A stretch of 64,000 nucleotides of DNA. Source: an uncultured Prevotella sp. (lineage in GTDB: Bacteria > Bacteroidota > Bacteroidia > Bacteroidales > Bacteroidaceae). Both the position numbers and the translations under genes were made by a program. Where the stretch lies: contig URLI01000002.1 of the NCBI GenBank assembly GCA_900548585.1, positions 19,913 to 83,912 of the forward strand, in the 5' to 3' direction. The notes under the pieces were generated by a model, which searched no databases, was not told the origin of the DNA, and saw nothing but the letters and a program-made list of their open reading frames with translations. Position 1 is the stretch's first letter. Every line of letters starts with the position of its first letter. This document shows positions 27,337-36,211 of the stretch, piece by piece.

Positions 27337-28260
27337 ATGGGAAAGGGAAAGACATCCGGCAAAAGAGGAGAGGCGGAGATGATGAAGGCATACAACAGAT
27401 ACCTGCGGCTGCAGAAAGGCCTCTCGGACAACACGCTTGACGCTTACCGCCGCGACGTAGACAAACTGAGAGACTATCTCGGCGGAGAGGGCATCGCGCT
27501 GAAGGACGTGACCCTCGACAGCCTGCGGGCGTTCGCCGCATCGCTCCACGACACCGGCATCGGGGCAAAGTCGCAGTGCCGCATACTCAGCGGGGTGCGC
27601 TCGTTCTGCAAGTTCATGGTGAAGGACGGATGGGTGGACAATGACCCGTCGGAACTGCTCGAGAGCCCGCAGACGGGGAGGCACCTGCCCGAGGTGCTGT
27701 CAACCGAGGAGGTGGATATGCTCGAGGCCGCCGTTGACCTGACCAAATGGGAGGGACACCGCAACCGCGCCATGATAGAGATGCTCTTCTCGTGCGGGCT
27801 GCGCGTGAGCGAACTGGTGGCGCTGACGCTGTCGGGCCTGTATCTTGACGAGCGTTTCATCCGCGTGCTCGGCAAGGGCAGCAAGGAACGGCTGGTGCCG
27901 ATTTCCGACCGCGCCATCCACGAACTGCAACTGTGGTTCGACACGAGGAGCACGATGGATATAAAGCCCGGCGAGGAGGATTACGTGTTCCTCAACCGCC
28001 GTGGCGCGCACCTGACGCGGACGATGGTGCTCATTTTCATAAAGAACTATGCACGCGCGGCAGGCATAAAGAAGAACATATCGCCGCACACGCTGCGACA
28101 CTCGTTCGCCACGGCGCTGCTCGAGGGCGGCGCCGACCTGCGCGCGATACAGGCAATGCTGGGGCATGAGAGCATCGGGACGACCGAGATATACACTCAC
28201 GTCAGCACCAAGACACTGCGCGACGAGATAATGCAGCACCACCCGAGGAACAGGATGTGA
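27337..28260 (+). CDS. xerD: site-specific tyrosine recombinase XerD
   Basis: 307 residues of the XerC/XerD family, which resolve chromosome dimers at dif. The N-terminal SAM-like core-binding domain (about 18-105) is followed by the catalytic domain with Arg156 (SCGLRVSEL), Lys180 (GKGSKER), His251 and Arg254 (HTLRHSFAT), His277 (LGHESI) and the nucleophile Tyr286 (IYTHV). LTKWEGHRNRAMIEMLFSCGLRVSELV is the usual housekeeping XerD pattern. It sits among housekeeping genes, not on a mobile element, unlike the recombinase at 41975. Confidence 0.92.
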   Translation: MGKGKTSGKRGEAEMMKAYNRYLRLQKGLSDNTLDAYRRDVDKLRDYLGGEGIALKDVTLDSLRAFAASLHDTGIGAKSQCRILSGVRSFCKFMVKDGWVDNDPSELLESPQTGRHLPEVLSTEEVDMLEAAVDLTKWEGHRNRAMIEMLFSCGLRVSELVALTLSGLYLDERFIRVLGKGSKERLVPISDRAIHELQLWFDTRSTMDIKPGEEDYVFLNRRGAHLTRTMVLIFIKNYARAAGIKKNISPHTLRHSFATALLEGGADLRAIQAMLGHESIGTTEIYTHVSTKTLRDEIMQHHPRNRM

Positions 28261-28308
28261 GTGCAATCTATGGCAAGTCAAGACGTAAATGAGAAAAAGA
28301 TAATCACA

Positions 28309-29553
28309 ATGGACTACAAATCATTCGAGGTTATGGCGCCAGTGGGAAGCCGCGAGAGCCTTGCCGCAGCGATACAGGCAGGAGCCGACTCGGTGTACTT
28401 CGGCATCGGACAACTGAACATGCGCTCTCACAGCGCGAACAAGTTCGGCATAGACGACCTGCACGACATCGCACGGCAGTGCGGCGAGCACGGCATAAAG
28501 ACATACCTCACCGTGAACACCATAATATATGACAATGACATGGCGGCGATGCGCCAGATAATCGACGCGGCGCGCCAGGCCGGCATAACGGCGGTGATTG
28601 CGGGCGACGTGGCGGTGATGACATACTGCCGCAGCGTGGGACAGGAGGTGCACCTGTCAACGCAACTCAACATATCGAACACCGAGGCACTGCGCTTCTA
28701 CGCCCAGTTTGCAGACGTGGTGGTGCTTGCGAGGGAACTAAACTTGGAGCAGGTGGCGCACATACACAGTGCCATTGAGGAACAGCGCATCTGCGGCCCG
28801 GGCGGCGAGCCGGTGCGCATCGAGATGTTCTGCCACGGGGCACTGTGCATGGCGGTGAGCGGCAAGTGCTACCTCTCGTTGGACAACGCGGCAAGGAGCG
28901 CGAACCGGGGGGAGTGCATGCAACTATGCCGCAGGTCATACGTCGTGACCGACGGCGAGACCGGAACGCAGCTCGAGGTGGACAACAAATATATAATGAG
29001 CCCGAAGGACCTCAAGACGGTGCGCTTCATCGACAAGATGATGGATGCCGGGGTGCGCGTGTTCAAGATCGAGGGCAGGGCAAGGAGCGCGGAATATGTC
29101 TATACCGTAGTGAAATGCTACAAGGAGGCGATACGCGCGGTGACAGACGGCACATTCACCGAGGAGAGGAAAGACGAGTGGGACGAGCGGCTGGCAAAGG
29201 TGTTCAACCGTGGGTTCTGGGACGGTTACTACCTCGGGCAGCGCGTCGGCGAGTGGAACAGGGAATATGGCAGCTGCGCCACCGAGACGAAGCAGTATGT
29301 GGGAAAGGGCGTAAAGTATTTCTCGAAACTCGGTGTGGCGGAGTTCGCCGTAGAGGCGTGTGAGTTCACGGCCGGCGACAACCTGCTGATAACCGGTCCC
29401 ACGACGGGGGTGATGTATGTAACGCCGAGGGTGATACACGGCGACGACGGCCCCGTGACGACGGCGGGGAAAGGAACGCGCGTGAGCATCGAGGTGCCGG
29501 GCAAAGTGAGGCCGAGTGACAAATTGTTCAAACTGATAAAAACAAACAGATAG
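28309..29553 (+). CDS. U32 family protein, TrhP-like tRNA hydroxylation enzyme
   Basis: 414 residues. The start FEVMAPVGSRESLAAAIQAGADSVYFG is characteristic of U32 proteins, and the CHGALCMAVSGKCYLS...GECMQLCRRSY segment holds the conserved cysteines expected for the Fe-S cluster. TrhP/YegQ-type members make 5-hydroxyuridine at the tRNA wobble position using prephenate; this assignment is by family resemblance. An in-frame ATG at 28270 and GTG at 28261 lie upstream; I prefer ATG 28309 because the family alignment begins there. It lies next to miaB (another tRNA modifier) and upstream of sufE. Confidence 0.85.
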   Translation: MDYKSFEVMAPVGSRESLAAAIQAGADSVYFGIGQLNMRSHSANKFGIDDLHDIARQCGEHGIKTYLTVNTIIYDNDMAAMRQIIDAARQAGITAVIAGDVAVMTYCRSVGQEVHLSTQLNISNTEALRFYAQFADVVVLARELNLEQVAHIHSAIEEQRICGPGGEPVRIEMFCHGALCMAVSGKCYLSLDNAARSANRGECMQLCRRSYVVTDGETGTQLEVDNKYIMSPKDLKTVRFIDKMMDAGVRVFKIEGRARSAEYVYTVVKCYKEAIRAVTDGTFTEERKDEWDERLAKVFNRGFWDGYYLGQRVGEWNREYGSCATETKQYVGKGVKYFSKLGVAEFAVEACEFTAGDNLLITGPTTGVMYVTPRVIHGDDGPVTTAGKGTRVSIEVPGKVRPSDKLFKLIKTNR

Positions 29554-29976
29554 ATGGCAACAATAAACGAAATTCAAGACGAGGTGATAGAGGAGTTCTC
29601 CGACTTTGACGACTGGATGGACAAATATCAGCTGCTCATCGACCTCGGCAACGAGCAGAAGGCTCTCGACGAGAAATACAAGACCGAGAGCAACCTCATA
29701 GACGGATGCCAGAGCCGTGTGTGGCTGCAGGCGGACTATGTGGACGGCGTGATGAAATTCTCGGCAGAGAGCGACGCGCTGATAGTGAAGGGCATCGTGG
29801 CACTGCTAATCCGGGTGCTTGACGGACACACGCCGCAGGAAATACTCGATGCCGACCTGTACTTCATCAACCGCATCGGGCTGCGCGAGCATCTCTCGCC
29901 GACACGGTCCAACGGACTTCTGGCGATGATAAAGCAGATAAGGGCATACGCCCTTGCATACAAGATTAAAGGATAG
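29554..29976 (+). CDS. sufE: SufE-like Fe-S cluster assembly protein
   Basis: 140 residues. SufE accepts sulfane sulfur from the cysteine desulfurase SufS. The family pattern is complete: an N-terminal helix EVIEEFSDFDDWMDKYQLLIDLG, then LIDGCQSRVWL with the acceptor Cys51, then a C-terminal YFINRIGLREHLSPTRSNGL. The ATG immediately follows the stop of the U32 gene, so the two are translationally linked. Supply of sulfur would suit the Fe-S tRNA enzymes upstream. Confidence 0.94.
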   Translation: MATINEIQDEVIEEFSDFDDWMDKYQLLIDLGNEQKALDEKYKTESNLIDGCQSRVWLQADYVDGVMKFSAESDALIVKGIVALLIRVLDGHTPQEILDADLYFINRIGLREHLSPTRSNGLLAMIKQIRAYALAYKIKG

Positions 29977-29983
29977 ACGCGCC

Positions 29984-30535
29984 ATGCCAAGGAAACTGCG
30001 GACGATTGAGATGCGGCGATTGTCGCAGGAGGACTTCCGCCACGCCGAGAAAATGCCGCTGACGGTGGTTCTCGACGACGTGCGCTCGATGTACAACATC
30101 GGCTCGGTGTTCCGGACGTGCGACGCATTCCGCGTCGAGGAGGTGCTGCTGTGCGGCATAACGGCAACACCGCCGCACCCAGAGATACACAAGACGGCAC
30201 TCGGCGGCGAGGACAGCGTGGCATGGAGGTATTTCGCGTCGGCTGTGGATGCCGTGGAACACCTGCACGGCAAGGGCTGCGCGGTTTACTCGGTGGAGCA
30301 GTGCGAGGGGGCACTGATGCTCGGCGACACAGACCTTTCCTGCATCACGGGCGGCAAGGGCTGCGCAGTTGTGTTCGGCAACGAGGTGAAGGGCGTGCAT
30401 CAGGAGGTGATCGACCGCTGCGACGGATGCATAGAGATACCGCAGTACGGAACGAAACACTCGCTCAACGTTGCAGTAACGGCAGGCATGGTAATATGGG
30501 AGTTCGCACGCCGGCATTTCAGTAACAGGCATTAA
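29984..30535 (+). CDS. SpoU/TrmH family RNA methyltransferase
   Basis: 183 residues. The SPOUT fold motifs are VVLDDVRSMYNIGSVFRTCDAF (motif 1 with the conserved Asn and Arg), the middle GCAVVFGNEVKGV (motif 2) and EIPQYGTKHSLNVAVTAGMVIWE (motif 3). These methylate the 2'-O of ribose in tRNA or rRNA; the exact target cannot be told. It begins 7 nt after sufE. ATG 29984 (MPRKLR) is chosen over the longer frame from 29954, which overlaps sufE. Confidence 0.9.
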   Translation: MPRKLRTIEMRRLSQEDFRHAEKMPLTVVLDDVRSMYNIGSVFRTCDAFRVEEVLLCGITATPPHPEIHKTALGGEDSVAWRYFASAVDAVEHLHGKGCAVYSVEQCEGALMLGDTDLSCITGGKGCAVVFGNEVKGVHQEVIDRCDGCIEIPQYGTKHSLNVAVTAGMVIWEFARRHFSNRH

Positions 30536-30593
30536 CATGCTGACATAAAATATAAAAAAATGAAAAAGCGCGATGAAAATCAATCAGATAACT

Positions 30594-30624
30594 TTTGATT
30601 TTCTATATCTTTTCATTATCTTTG
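30594..30624 (+). promoter_or_regulatory. promoter of the Rpn-type nuclease gene
   Basis: TTTG (30594-30597), a 19-nt spacer and TAtcTTTG (30617-30624), a near-ideal Bacteroidota promoter ending 16 nt before the ATG. Confidence 0.82.
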
Positions 30625-30640
30625 CATCAAAAAGAAACCT

Positions 30641-31552
30641 ATGGCAAGTTATATAAGATTTGACTGGGCTATGAAACGCCTGCTGCGCGACAAGGCCAAC
30701 TACGGAGTGCTCGAGGGACTTATAACGACGCTGCTCGAAAAGCCACTGCGCATAAAGAAACTGCTGGAGAGCGAGAGCAACCAGGAGGATGCCAGCGACA
30801 AGCAGAACAGAGTTGACTTGCTCGCGGAGGACGACAAGGGCGTGCTGTATCTCATCGAGGTGCAGAACGAGACGGAGTTCGCCTATTTCCAGCGGATGCT
30901 CTTCGGAACGTCAAAATTGGTTACAGAGTACATCAACCGTGGGGAGGGCTATGAGAATGTCCGCAAGATATACAGCATAAACATCGTGTATTTCAACCTC
31001 GGCGAGGGGACGGACTATGTTTACCATGGCAAGACGGAGTTCCGTGGACTGCACAACAACGAGGTGCTCAACCTGTCGCCGTTCCAGAGGCAGAAATTCG
31101 AGGTGGATGCCGTGAGCGAACTCTATCCGGAGTATTATATATTAAAGGTGAACGACTTCAACAAATGGAGCAAGGTGCCGTTGGAACAGTGGATATATTT
31201 CCTCAACACGGGCAAGATACCGGCTGATGCCAACGCACCGGGGCTGACCGAGGCGAGGCGAAAATTAGGCATTGACAAGATGAGCCATGCCGAGCGCGAA
31301 GCCTACTACCGCCACATTGACAACGCTGTCATACTGCGTGACAACATCATCACTGCAAGAGGCGAGGGAAGGCTGGAAGGTCTGGAAGAAGGAAGGAAAG
31401 AAGGAATAGAAGAAGGAAGGAAAGAAGGAATAGAGAAAGGTAAGGCCGAGGCTATGCGTGAAATGGCACGGAACCTGAAACGAATGGGAATGTCGGCGGA
31501 GGACATTGCAAAAGCGACAGGAATGTCCTTGTGCGAAATTGGTGGTCTGTAA
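30641..31552 (+). CDS. Rpn/PD-(D/E)XK nuclease family transposase-like protein
   Basis: 303 residues. The N-terminal part (about 1-230) is the Rpn/PDDEXK_2 nuclease fold: FDWAMKRLLRDKANYGVLEGLI, then the catalytic block RVDLLAEDDKGVLYLIEVQNE, where the Asp and the Glu-x-Gln supply metal ligands. The C-terminal third is a charged helical tail with a repeated eight-residue unit (EEGRKEGI) that is also a perfect 24-bp DNA repeat. Rpn proteins nick DNA and promote RecA-independent recombination, and they are abundant in Bacteroidales. It has its own promoter and lies 6 nt before cobD, whose expression may depend on it. Confidence 0.88.
   Translation: MASYIRFDWAMKRLLRDKANYGVLEGLITTLLEKPLRIKKLLESESNQEDASDKQNRVDLLAEDDKGVLYLIEVQNETEFAYFQRMLFGTSKLVTEYINRGEGYENVRKIYSINIVYFNLGEGTDYVYHGKTEFRGLHNNEVLNLSPFQRQKFEVDAVSELYPEYYILKVNDFNKWSKVPLEQWIYFLNTGKIPADANAPGLTEARRKLGIDKMSHAEREAYYRHIDNAVILRDNIITARGEGRLEGLEEGRKEGIEEGRKEGIEKGKAEAMREMARNLKRMGMSAEDIAKATGMSLCEIGGL
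31385..31432 (+). repeat. 24-bp perfect direct repeat inside the Rpn gene
   Basis: Two adjacent identical 24-bp purine-rich copies (31385-31408, 31409-31432) encode the eight-residue unit EEGRKEGI twice. Loss or gain of a copy keeps the reading frame. Confidence 0.92.
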
Positions 31553-31558
31553 GAGGAA

Positions 31559-32563
31559 ATGATAAAGGGACATGGTGATGACGGCTTTGCTTACGGCAGG
31601 GCCATTGTCCACGACTTCAGTTCGAACGTGATTGCCGCAATGCGGCCAAAGGGATTGCTCGAGCACCTGCAACAGAGCGTCACCATAGTTGGGCACTACC
31701 CACAGCCTGCGGCAGAGCAGCTGGCGGCAGAGCTGGCTTGCAGGATGGACATTCCGGAAAACTGCGTGCTGCCAACCAACGGGGCGACGGAAGGCATATA
31801 TCTTGTCGCGGCGGCTTACGGCGGTGCGACATCGGCAATAGTGGAGCCCACTTTCAGCGAGTATGCCGACGCGTGCCGCATATACAGACACTCGCTGAGG
31901 CAGGTGCGCGGCATTGAAGAGGCTGGCGATGATGCCGGCATGGTGTGGCTGTGCAATCCAAACAACCCGACGGGCAGGCTCAAAGGCAAGGAGACGCTGA
32001 TGGACTATGCCGGGAGACACAGAAACCGCCTTATAGTAATAGACTGCTCGTATGAACATTCGGCAGAGGGAGACTTCATATCCGCCGCCGAAGCAAGAAG
32101 GGCGGGGAACATCATACTCATTCACTCTATGACAAAACGGTTCGCCATACCAGGCCTGCGGCTCGGTTTCGTCACAGCGGCAGACAACATCATAAGACAT
32201 ATTGGGGAATGGAAACAGCCGTGGTCGGTCAATGCGCTGGCCGCCGAGGCTGGCGTTTGGCTGTGCCGCAACGCAGGAAAGACAGACATCAGCCCGTTCA
32301 CAGAGGAATGCCGATGGCTTCAATCGGAGATAAACAGAATCGGCGGTATCGAGGCACTGCCAACTGACACCACGTTCTTCCTCGCGCGGCTTGACAGGCC
32401 ATGCTCCACCGAACTTAAGGAGCGGCTCGCCAGCGAGGGAATACTCGTGCGCGACGCATGCAACTTCCATTTCCTCGACAAGCATTACATACGCATCGCG
32501 GCACAGGAACGCAGATCGAACGAAGAACTGTTAAAGGCACTGAGGAAATGTATTCTGCGATAA
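31559..32563 (+). CDS. cobD: CobD-like threonine-phosphate decarboxylase (PLP)
   Basis: 334 residues of the class-I/II aminotransferase fold. The motifs are NGATEGIYL, CNPNNPTG (132-139), VIDCSYEH, and the PLP lysine Lys193 in HSMTKRFAIPGLRLGF. The family relatives are histidinol-phosphate aminotransferases and CobD. Position decides: it overlaps cbiB by 16 nt, and CobD makes the aminopropanol phosphate that CbiB attaches to cobyric acid. The start is only 6 nt behind the Rpn gene, and no separate promoter is seen between them. Confidence 0.88.
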   Translation: MIKGHGDDGFAYGRAIVHDFSSNVIAAMRPKGLLEHLQQSVTIVGHYPQPAAEQLAAELACRMDIPENCVLPTNGATEGIYLVAAAYGGATSAIVEPTFSEYADACRIYRHSLRQVRGIEEAGDDAGMVWLCNPNNPTGRLKGKETLMDYAGRHRNRLIVIDCSYEHSAEGDFISAAEARRAGNIILIHSMTKRFAIPGLRLGFVTAADNIIRHIGEWKQPWSVNALAAEAGVWLCRNAGKTDISPFTEECRWLQSEINRIGGIEALPTDTTFFLARLDRPCSTELKERLASEGILVRDACNFHFLDKHYIRIAAQERRSNEELLKALRKCILR

Positions 32564-33483
32564 CTCTTATCGCCGGCTGGCTTGCCGACAGACTGCTGGG
32601 CGACCCATCATGGCTGCCCCACCCCATCGTGCTTTTCGGAAAGATGATTGCCGCAGGCGAGCGGTGGCTCAACAAGGGCAATCACCGCCGCGCCAAGGGT
32701 AGCGCACTCGCCGTGACACTAACAGTGGCAACGTTCGCCGCGACGTGGGGCATAGTGCGTCTGCTGCAACTCGTGACGGTGGCTGCCCCGCTGCCGGTAA
32801 TGTTTTTCTCCGCGATAATAATATTCTACTGCCTCGCCGGGACGACATTAGCACGCGAAGTGGAGATGGTGTTCCACGCCGCCGACCGCTCCCTCGAAGA
32901 AGGACGGCGGCAGGTGGGGCGCATCGTGGGGCGCGACACCTCGTGCCTCACCGACCAGGAGGTGCGCAAGGCCGCGCTCGAGACACTCGCCGAGAACCTC
33001 AGCGACGGCGTGACAGCACCGCTGTTCTGGCTCGCACTGCTCGGCGTTCCCGGAATGATGACATACAAGATGATAAACACCCTCGACTCCATGATAGGCT
33101 ACCGCACCGAACGCTACAGGCTGTTCGGCACCGTGGCGGCAGTGATAGACGACATCGCGAACTACATACCCGCGAGGATGACCGCCCTGCTGATGATTGT
33201 CGTTGCGGGACAGCCGCGCCTCCTCCGCTTCGTGCTGCGATATGGGCCGCGCCATGCCAGTCCCAACAGCGGATGGCCGGAGGCGGCGCTTGCAGGAATA
33301 CTCGGCTGCCGTTTCGGCGGAACGCACACATATTTCGGCGAGACGATAGAGAAACCTTACATCGGGGAGGACGAACGGCGGCTGACATCCGCCGACATGC
33401 ACCGTGCGATAAACGTCAACCGACGTGCCGAAGCGGCAGCAGTGGCTGCCGTGGCAGCAATCGCACTGATGCTAAACTGTTAA
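32548..33483 (+). CDS. cbiB: adenosylcobinamide-phosphate synthase CbiB
   Basis: 311 residues, an inner-membrane protein with several hydrophobic helices (TLIAGWLADRLLGDPSWLPHP; PLPVMFFSAIIIFYCLAG; AVAAVAAIALML). Family motifs are GDPSWLPHPIVLFG, ENLSDGVTAPLFW, YKMINTLDSMIGYRTERY and NSGWPEAALAG. It joins adenosylcobyric acid to aminopropanol phosphate. ATG 32548 overlaps the end of cobD and has GAGGAA just upstream; the longer frame from 32458 lies wholly inside cobD and is rejected. A terminator follows, so cobD-cbiB is separate from the ring-synthesis operon. Confidence 0.94.
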   Translation: MYSAITLIAGWLADRLLGDPSWLPHPIVLFGKMIAAGERWLNKGNHRRAKGSALAVTLTVATFAATWGIVRLLQLVTVAAPLPVMFFSAIIIFYCLAGTTLAREVEMVFHAADRSLEEGRRQVGRIVGRDTSCLTDQEVRKAALETLAENLSDGVTAPLFWLALLGVPGMMTYKMINTLDSMIGYRTERYRLFGTVAAVIDDIANYIPARMTALLMIVVAGQPRLLRFVLRYGPRHASPNSGWPEAALAGILGCRFGGTHTYFGETIEKPYIGEDERRLTSADMHRAINVNRRAEAAAVAAVAAIALMLNC

Positions 33484-33506
33484 ATTGGTGTAAACCTTCA
33501 ATCCTT

Positions 33507-33529
33507 CAGGACAAGTCCTGGCTTTTTTT
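33507..33529 (+). terminator. terminator after cbiB
   Basis: A small stem (cagga/tcctg, 33507-33511 with 33516-33520, 4-nt loop) is followed by gcttttttt. It lies directly before the promoter of the next operon. Confidence 0.65.
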
Positions 33530-33531
33530 CG

Positions 33532-33539
33532 TATATTTG
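33532..33539 (+). promoter_or_regulatory. -7 element of the corrin-ring operon
   Basis: TAtaTTTG is 24 nt before the cobJ-cbiC ATG. The -33 position falls inside the preceding terminator and is not a good match. No B12 box is present. Confidence 0.55.
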
Positions 33540-33563
33540 CATTCAAAATAAATCATAAAAGAC

Positions 33564-34982
33564 ATGGTTAAGGCAAAGATTACCGTTGCCGGCATAGGAC
33601 CCGGCGGCGAGACAGACATAACGCCGGCGGTGATAAAGGCCATCGGCGAGGCAGACGTTGTGGTGGGATACAAATACTACTTCCAGTTCATAGGCAAGTA
33701 CGTGAAAGATGGCTGCAAGTGCATCGACACTGGGATGAAGCGTGAGCGCGACCGCGCAAGACAGGCATTCGATATGGCATTGCAGGGGCAGAACGTGGTC
33801 GTGATAAGCAGCGGGGACGCTACGATATACGGCATGGCGCCGCTGATATACGAGATGAAGCGGCAGTACGCAGATGCCGGCATCGAGGTGTCTTCGCTAC
33901 CGGGAATATCGGCATTCCAGAAAGCGGCATCGCTGTTAGGCGCGCCAGTGGGACACGACTTCTGCGTAATATCGCTCAGCGACCTGATGACACCGTGGGC
34001 AACGATTGAGCGGCGCATCACGGCGGCAGCGCAGGCCGACTTCGTCACTGCGGTGTATAACCCCAAGAGCGCCGGGCGTTACTGGCAACTCTACCGCCTG
34101 CGTGAGATTTTCCTAATGCACCGTTCGCCCGGCACGCCGGTGGGTTATGTGCGCCAGGCAGGCCGACCGGAGCAAAAGGTGTGCAGCACGACACTCGGAG
34201 AGTTCGACCCGGAGCAGATAGACATGTTCACCGTCGTCATAATCGGCAACAGCCAGAGCTACGAGTATGACGGCTCGATTATCACCCCACGGGGGTATTA
34301 CCGCGACGCAGATGATGAGGACGGCAATGCAAAGGGCATCGGGCAGGAGATAATGATGAAGAGTTTCCGCACCATACGCTCGGAGATAAGCGACCCCGAC
34401 ATTCCGCTCTACCGTCTATGGCCACTGCTGCATGCGATACACACCACTGCGGATTTCTCCATGGAGGAAATCCTGTACACCACAGAAGAGGCGGTGCCGA
34501 GGATATTCAATGAGATGAAGGAGGGACGGCTGAAAACCATTGTCACCGACGTGACTATGGCGTCGGCAGGCATACGCAAGGCGGCTTGCCAGCGAATGGG
34601 GATAGAGGTGAAGTGCTATCTCGCAGACCCGCGCGCCGTTGAATTGGCTAAGGAGAAAGGCATCACGCGCTCGCAGGCAGGCATAAGGATTGCCGCAGGA
34701 GAGCATCCCGGCGCGCTGTTCGTTTTCGGCAACGCACCTACGGCACTGCTCGAGCTGTGCGACCTTATGCTGCACGGCAAGGCAAAGCCCACGGGCATCA
34801 TCGCCGCGCCGGTGGGCTTCGTCCATGTTTGCGAGTCGAAACATGCGGTGAAGGTGTTCCGCAACGTGCCTAAGATAATAATAGAAGGCCGCAAGGGAGG
34901 AAGCAACCTCGCGGCAACGCTCGTCAACAGCATTCTCGCATGGGACGACGCAAAACAGTTGACACCGGGGAGAGACGTGTGA
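33564..34982 (+). CDS. cobJ: fused precorrin-3B C17-methyltransferase / precorrin-8 methylmutase
   Basis: 472 residues with two domains. Residues about 1-245 are a tetrapyrrole methylase (VAGIGPGGETDIT; VVVISSGDATIYGMA; SLPGISAFQKAASLLGAP; VTAVYNPKSA), the CobJ/CbiH enzyme that methylates C17 and contracts the ring. Residues about 265-472 are CbiC/CobH, which moves the C11 methyl to C12; the catalytic His is probably His293 in LHAIHTTADF, and GNAPTALLEL and VGFVHVCESK are the family motifs. The two acts are not consecutive in the pathway. It opens the ring operon; cobL follows after 2 nt. Confidence 0.94.
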   Translation: MVKAKITVAGIGPGGETDITPAVIKAIGEADVVVGYKYYFQFIGKYVKDGCKCIDTGMKRERDRARQAFDMALQGQNVVVISSGDATIYGMAPLIYEMKRQYADAGIEVSSLPGISAFQKAASLLGAPVGHDFCVISLSDLMTPWATIERRITAAAQADFVTAVYNPKSAGRYWQLYRLREIFLMHRSPGTPVGYVRQAGRPEQKVCSTTLGEFDPEQIDMFTVVIIGNSQSYEYDGSIITPRGYYRDADDEDGNAKGIGQEIMMKSFRTIRSEISDPDIPLYRLWPLLHAIHTTADFSMEEILYTTEEAVPRIFNEMKEGRLKTIVTDVTMASAGIRKAACQRMGIEVKCYLADPRAVELAKEKGITRSQAGIRIAAGEHPGALFVFGNAPTALLELCDLMLHGKAKPTGIIAAPVGFVHVCESKHAVKVFRNVPKIIIEGRKGGSNLAATLVNSILAWDDAKQLTPGRDV

Positions 34983-34984
34983 CG

Positions 34985-36211
34985 ATGCAACGCGCAGATT
35001 ATATCATAATAGGCATAGACGACAGCCGCGAGCCGTCGCTGACAAGGGAGGCGCGGAAGGCGATTGATGCGGGGCGCGTTTTCTCGGGAGGAAAGCGCCA
35101 CCACGAGATCGTTGCTCACCTGCTGCCGGAAGGCTCGCGGTGGATTGACATAACGGTGCCGCTCGACAACGTGTTCGCAGAATATGCCAAGATCGATGAC
35201 ACCATAGTGGTGTTTGCCTCGGGCGACCCGCTTTTCTTCGGCTTCGCGGCAACCATACAGAGGCGCATACCCTCGGCGAGGATAAGGACAATGCCGACGC
35301 TCAACTCGTTGCAACTGCTCGCCCACCGGCTGCTCCTGCCATACCACGACATGCAGACGGTGACACTCACGGGGAGACCGTGGCACGAACTGGATGCGGC
35401 ATTGATACGGAGAATGCCGAAAATAGGAATACTCACCGACCGAAACCACACACCGGCGGCGATAGCGCGGCGGATGATGGAATATGGGTATGACAACTAC
35501 GACATGCACATCGGCGAACTGCTCGGCAATGACGGCAAGGAGAAAGTCGCCACCATGTCGCTCGGCGAGGCGGCGACCTACGAGGCGGCAATGCCAAACT
35601 GCGTGATGGTGACGGCGCGCGAGGCGCGCAAGGTGACGATACCTATACCCGACGCGGCATTCATACCGCTGCCCGGACGACCGCTGATGATAACTAAGGC
35701 CGCGATACGTCACCTGACACTCGCAGCGCTCGAACTGCAGCAGCGGCAGTCGATGTGGGACATAGGCTTCTGCACTGGTTCGGTGTCAATCGAGGCACGG
35801 CAGCAATTCCCGCACCTGCACGTCACGGCATTCGAGACAAGGAGCGAGTGCGAGGAGATAATCAGAGCCAATGCACGCCGGTTGGGAACGCCGGGCATAG
35901 ACGTGGTGATGGGGGACTTCCTCGCCACGGACACGTCAGTATGCCGCACGCCGGATGCTGTTTTCATCGGCGGACACGGCGGACACCTGAGCGAGATGGT
36001 GCGGAAGGCGGCGCAGGCTATGGCGCACGGGGGTGTTATAGTGTACAACTGCGTGGCAGTGGAGACAACAACCGACCCGCGTATCCCGACGGACAGCATG
36101 GAGGTCTTCTGCCAGTCGGCCGCCGGGGCGGGACTGACCGTGGAACAACCCATGCGTGTGGCAATAGACTCTTACCACCCGATAAACATACTTAAAGCAA
36201 GGAAGAAATGA
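34985..36211 (+). CDS. cobL: precorrin-6Y C5,15-methyltransferase (CbiE-CbiT fusion)
   Basis: 408 residues. The N-terminal half is CbiE (tetrapyrrole methylase; VFASGDPLFFGFAATI, VTLTGRPWHELDAAL), which methylates C5 and C15. The C-terminal half (from about 215) is CbiT, a Rossmann methyltransferase with WDIGFCTGSVSIEARQQFP as SAM motif I and VFIGGHGGHLSEM; it also decarboxylates the acetate side chain. ATG 34985 follows the previous stop by 2 nt; the longer frame from 34940 runs into the cobJ-cbiC gene. The gene ends in a 4-nt overlap with cbiG-cbiF. Confidence 0.95.
   Translation: MQRADYIIIGIDDSREPSLTREARKAIDAGRVFSGGKRHHEIVAHLLPEGSRWIDITVPLDNVFAEYAKIDDTIVVFASGDPLFFGFAATIQRRIPSARIRTMPTLNSLQLLAHRLLLPYHDMQTVTLTGRPWHELDAALIRRMPKIGILTDRNHTPAAIARRMMEYGYDNYDMHIGELLGNDGKEKVATMSLGEAATYEAAMPNCVMVTAREARKVTIPIPDAAFIPLPGRPLMITKAAIRHLTLAALELQQRQSMWDIGFCTGSVSIEARQQFPHLHVTAFETRSECEEIIRANARRLGTPGIDVVMGDFLATDTSVCRTPDAVFIGGHGGHLSEMVRKAAQAMAHGGVIVYNCVAVETTTDPRIPTDSMEVFCQSAAGAGLTVEQPMRVAIDSYHPINILKARKK

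Noticed and set aside
32458..32547. An earlier start for cbiB
   Set aside because: The extension is entirely inside cobD in another frame; ATG 32548 has a purine-rich site upstream and matches the family start.
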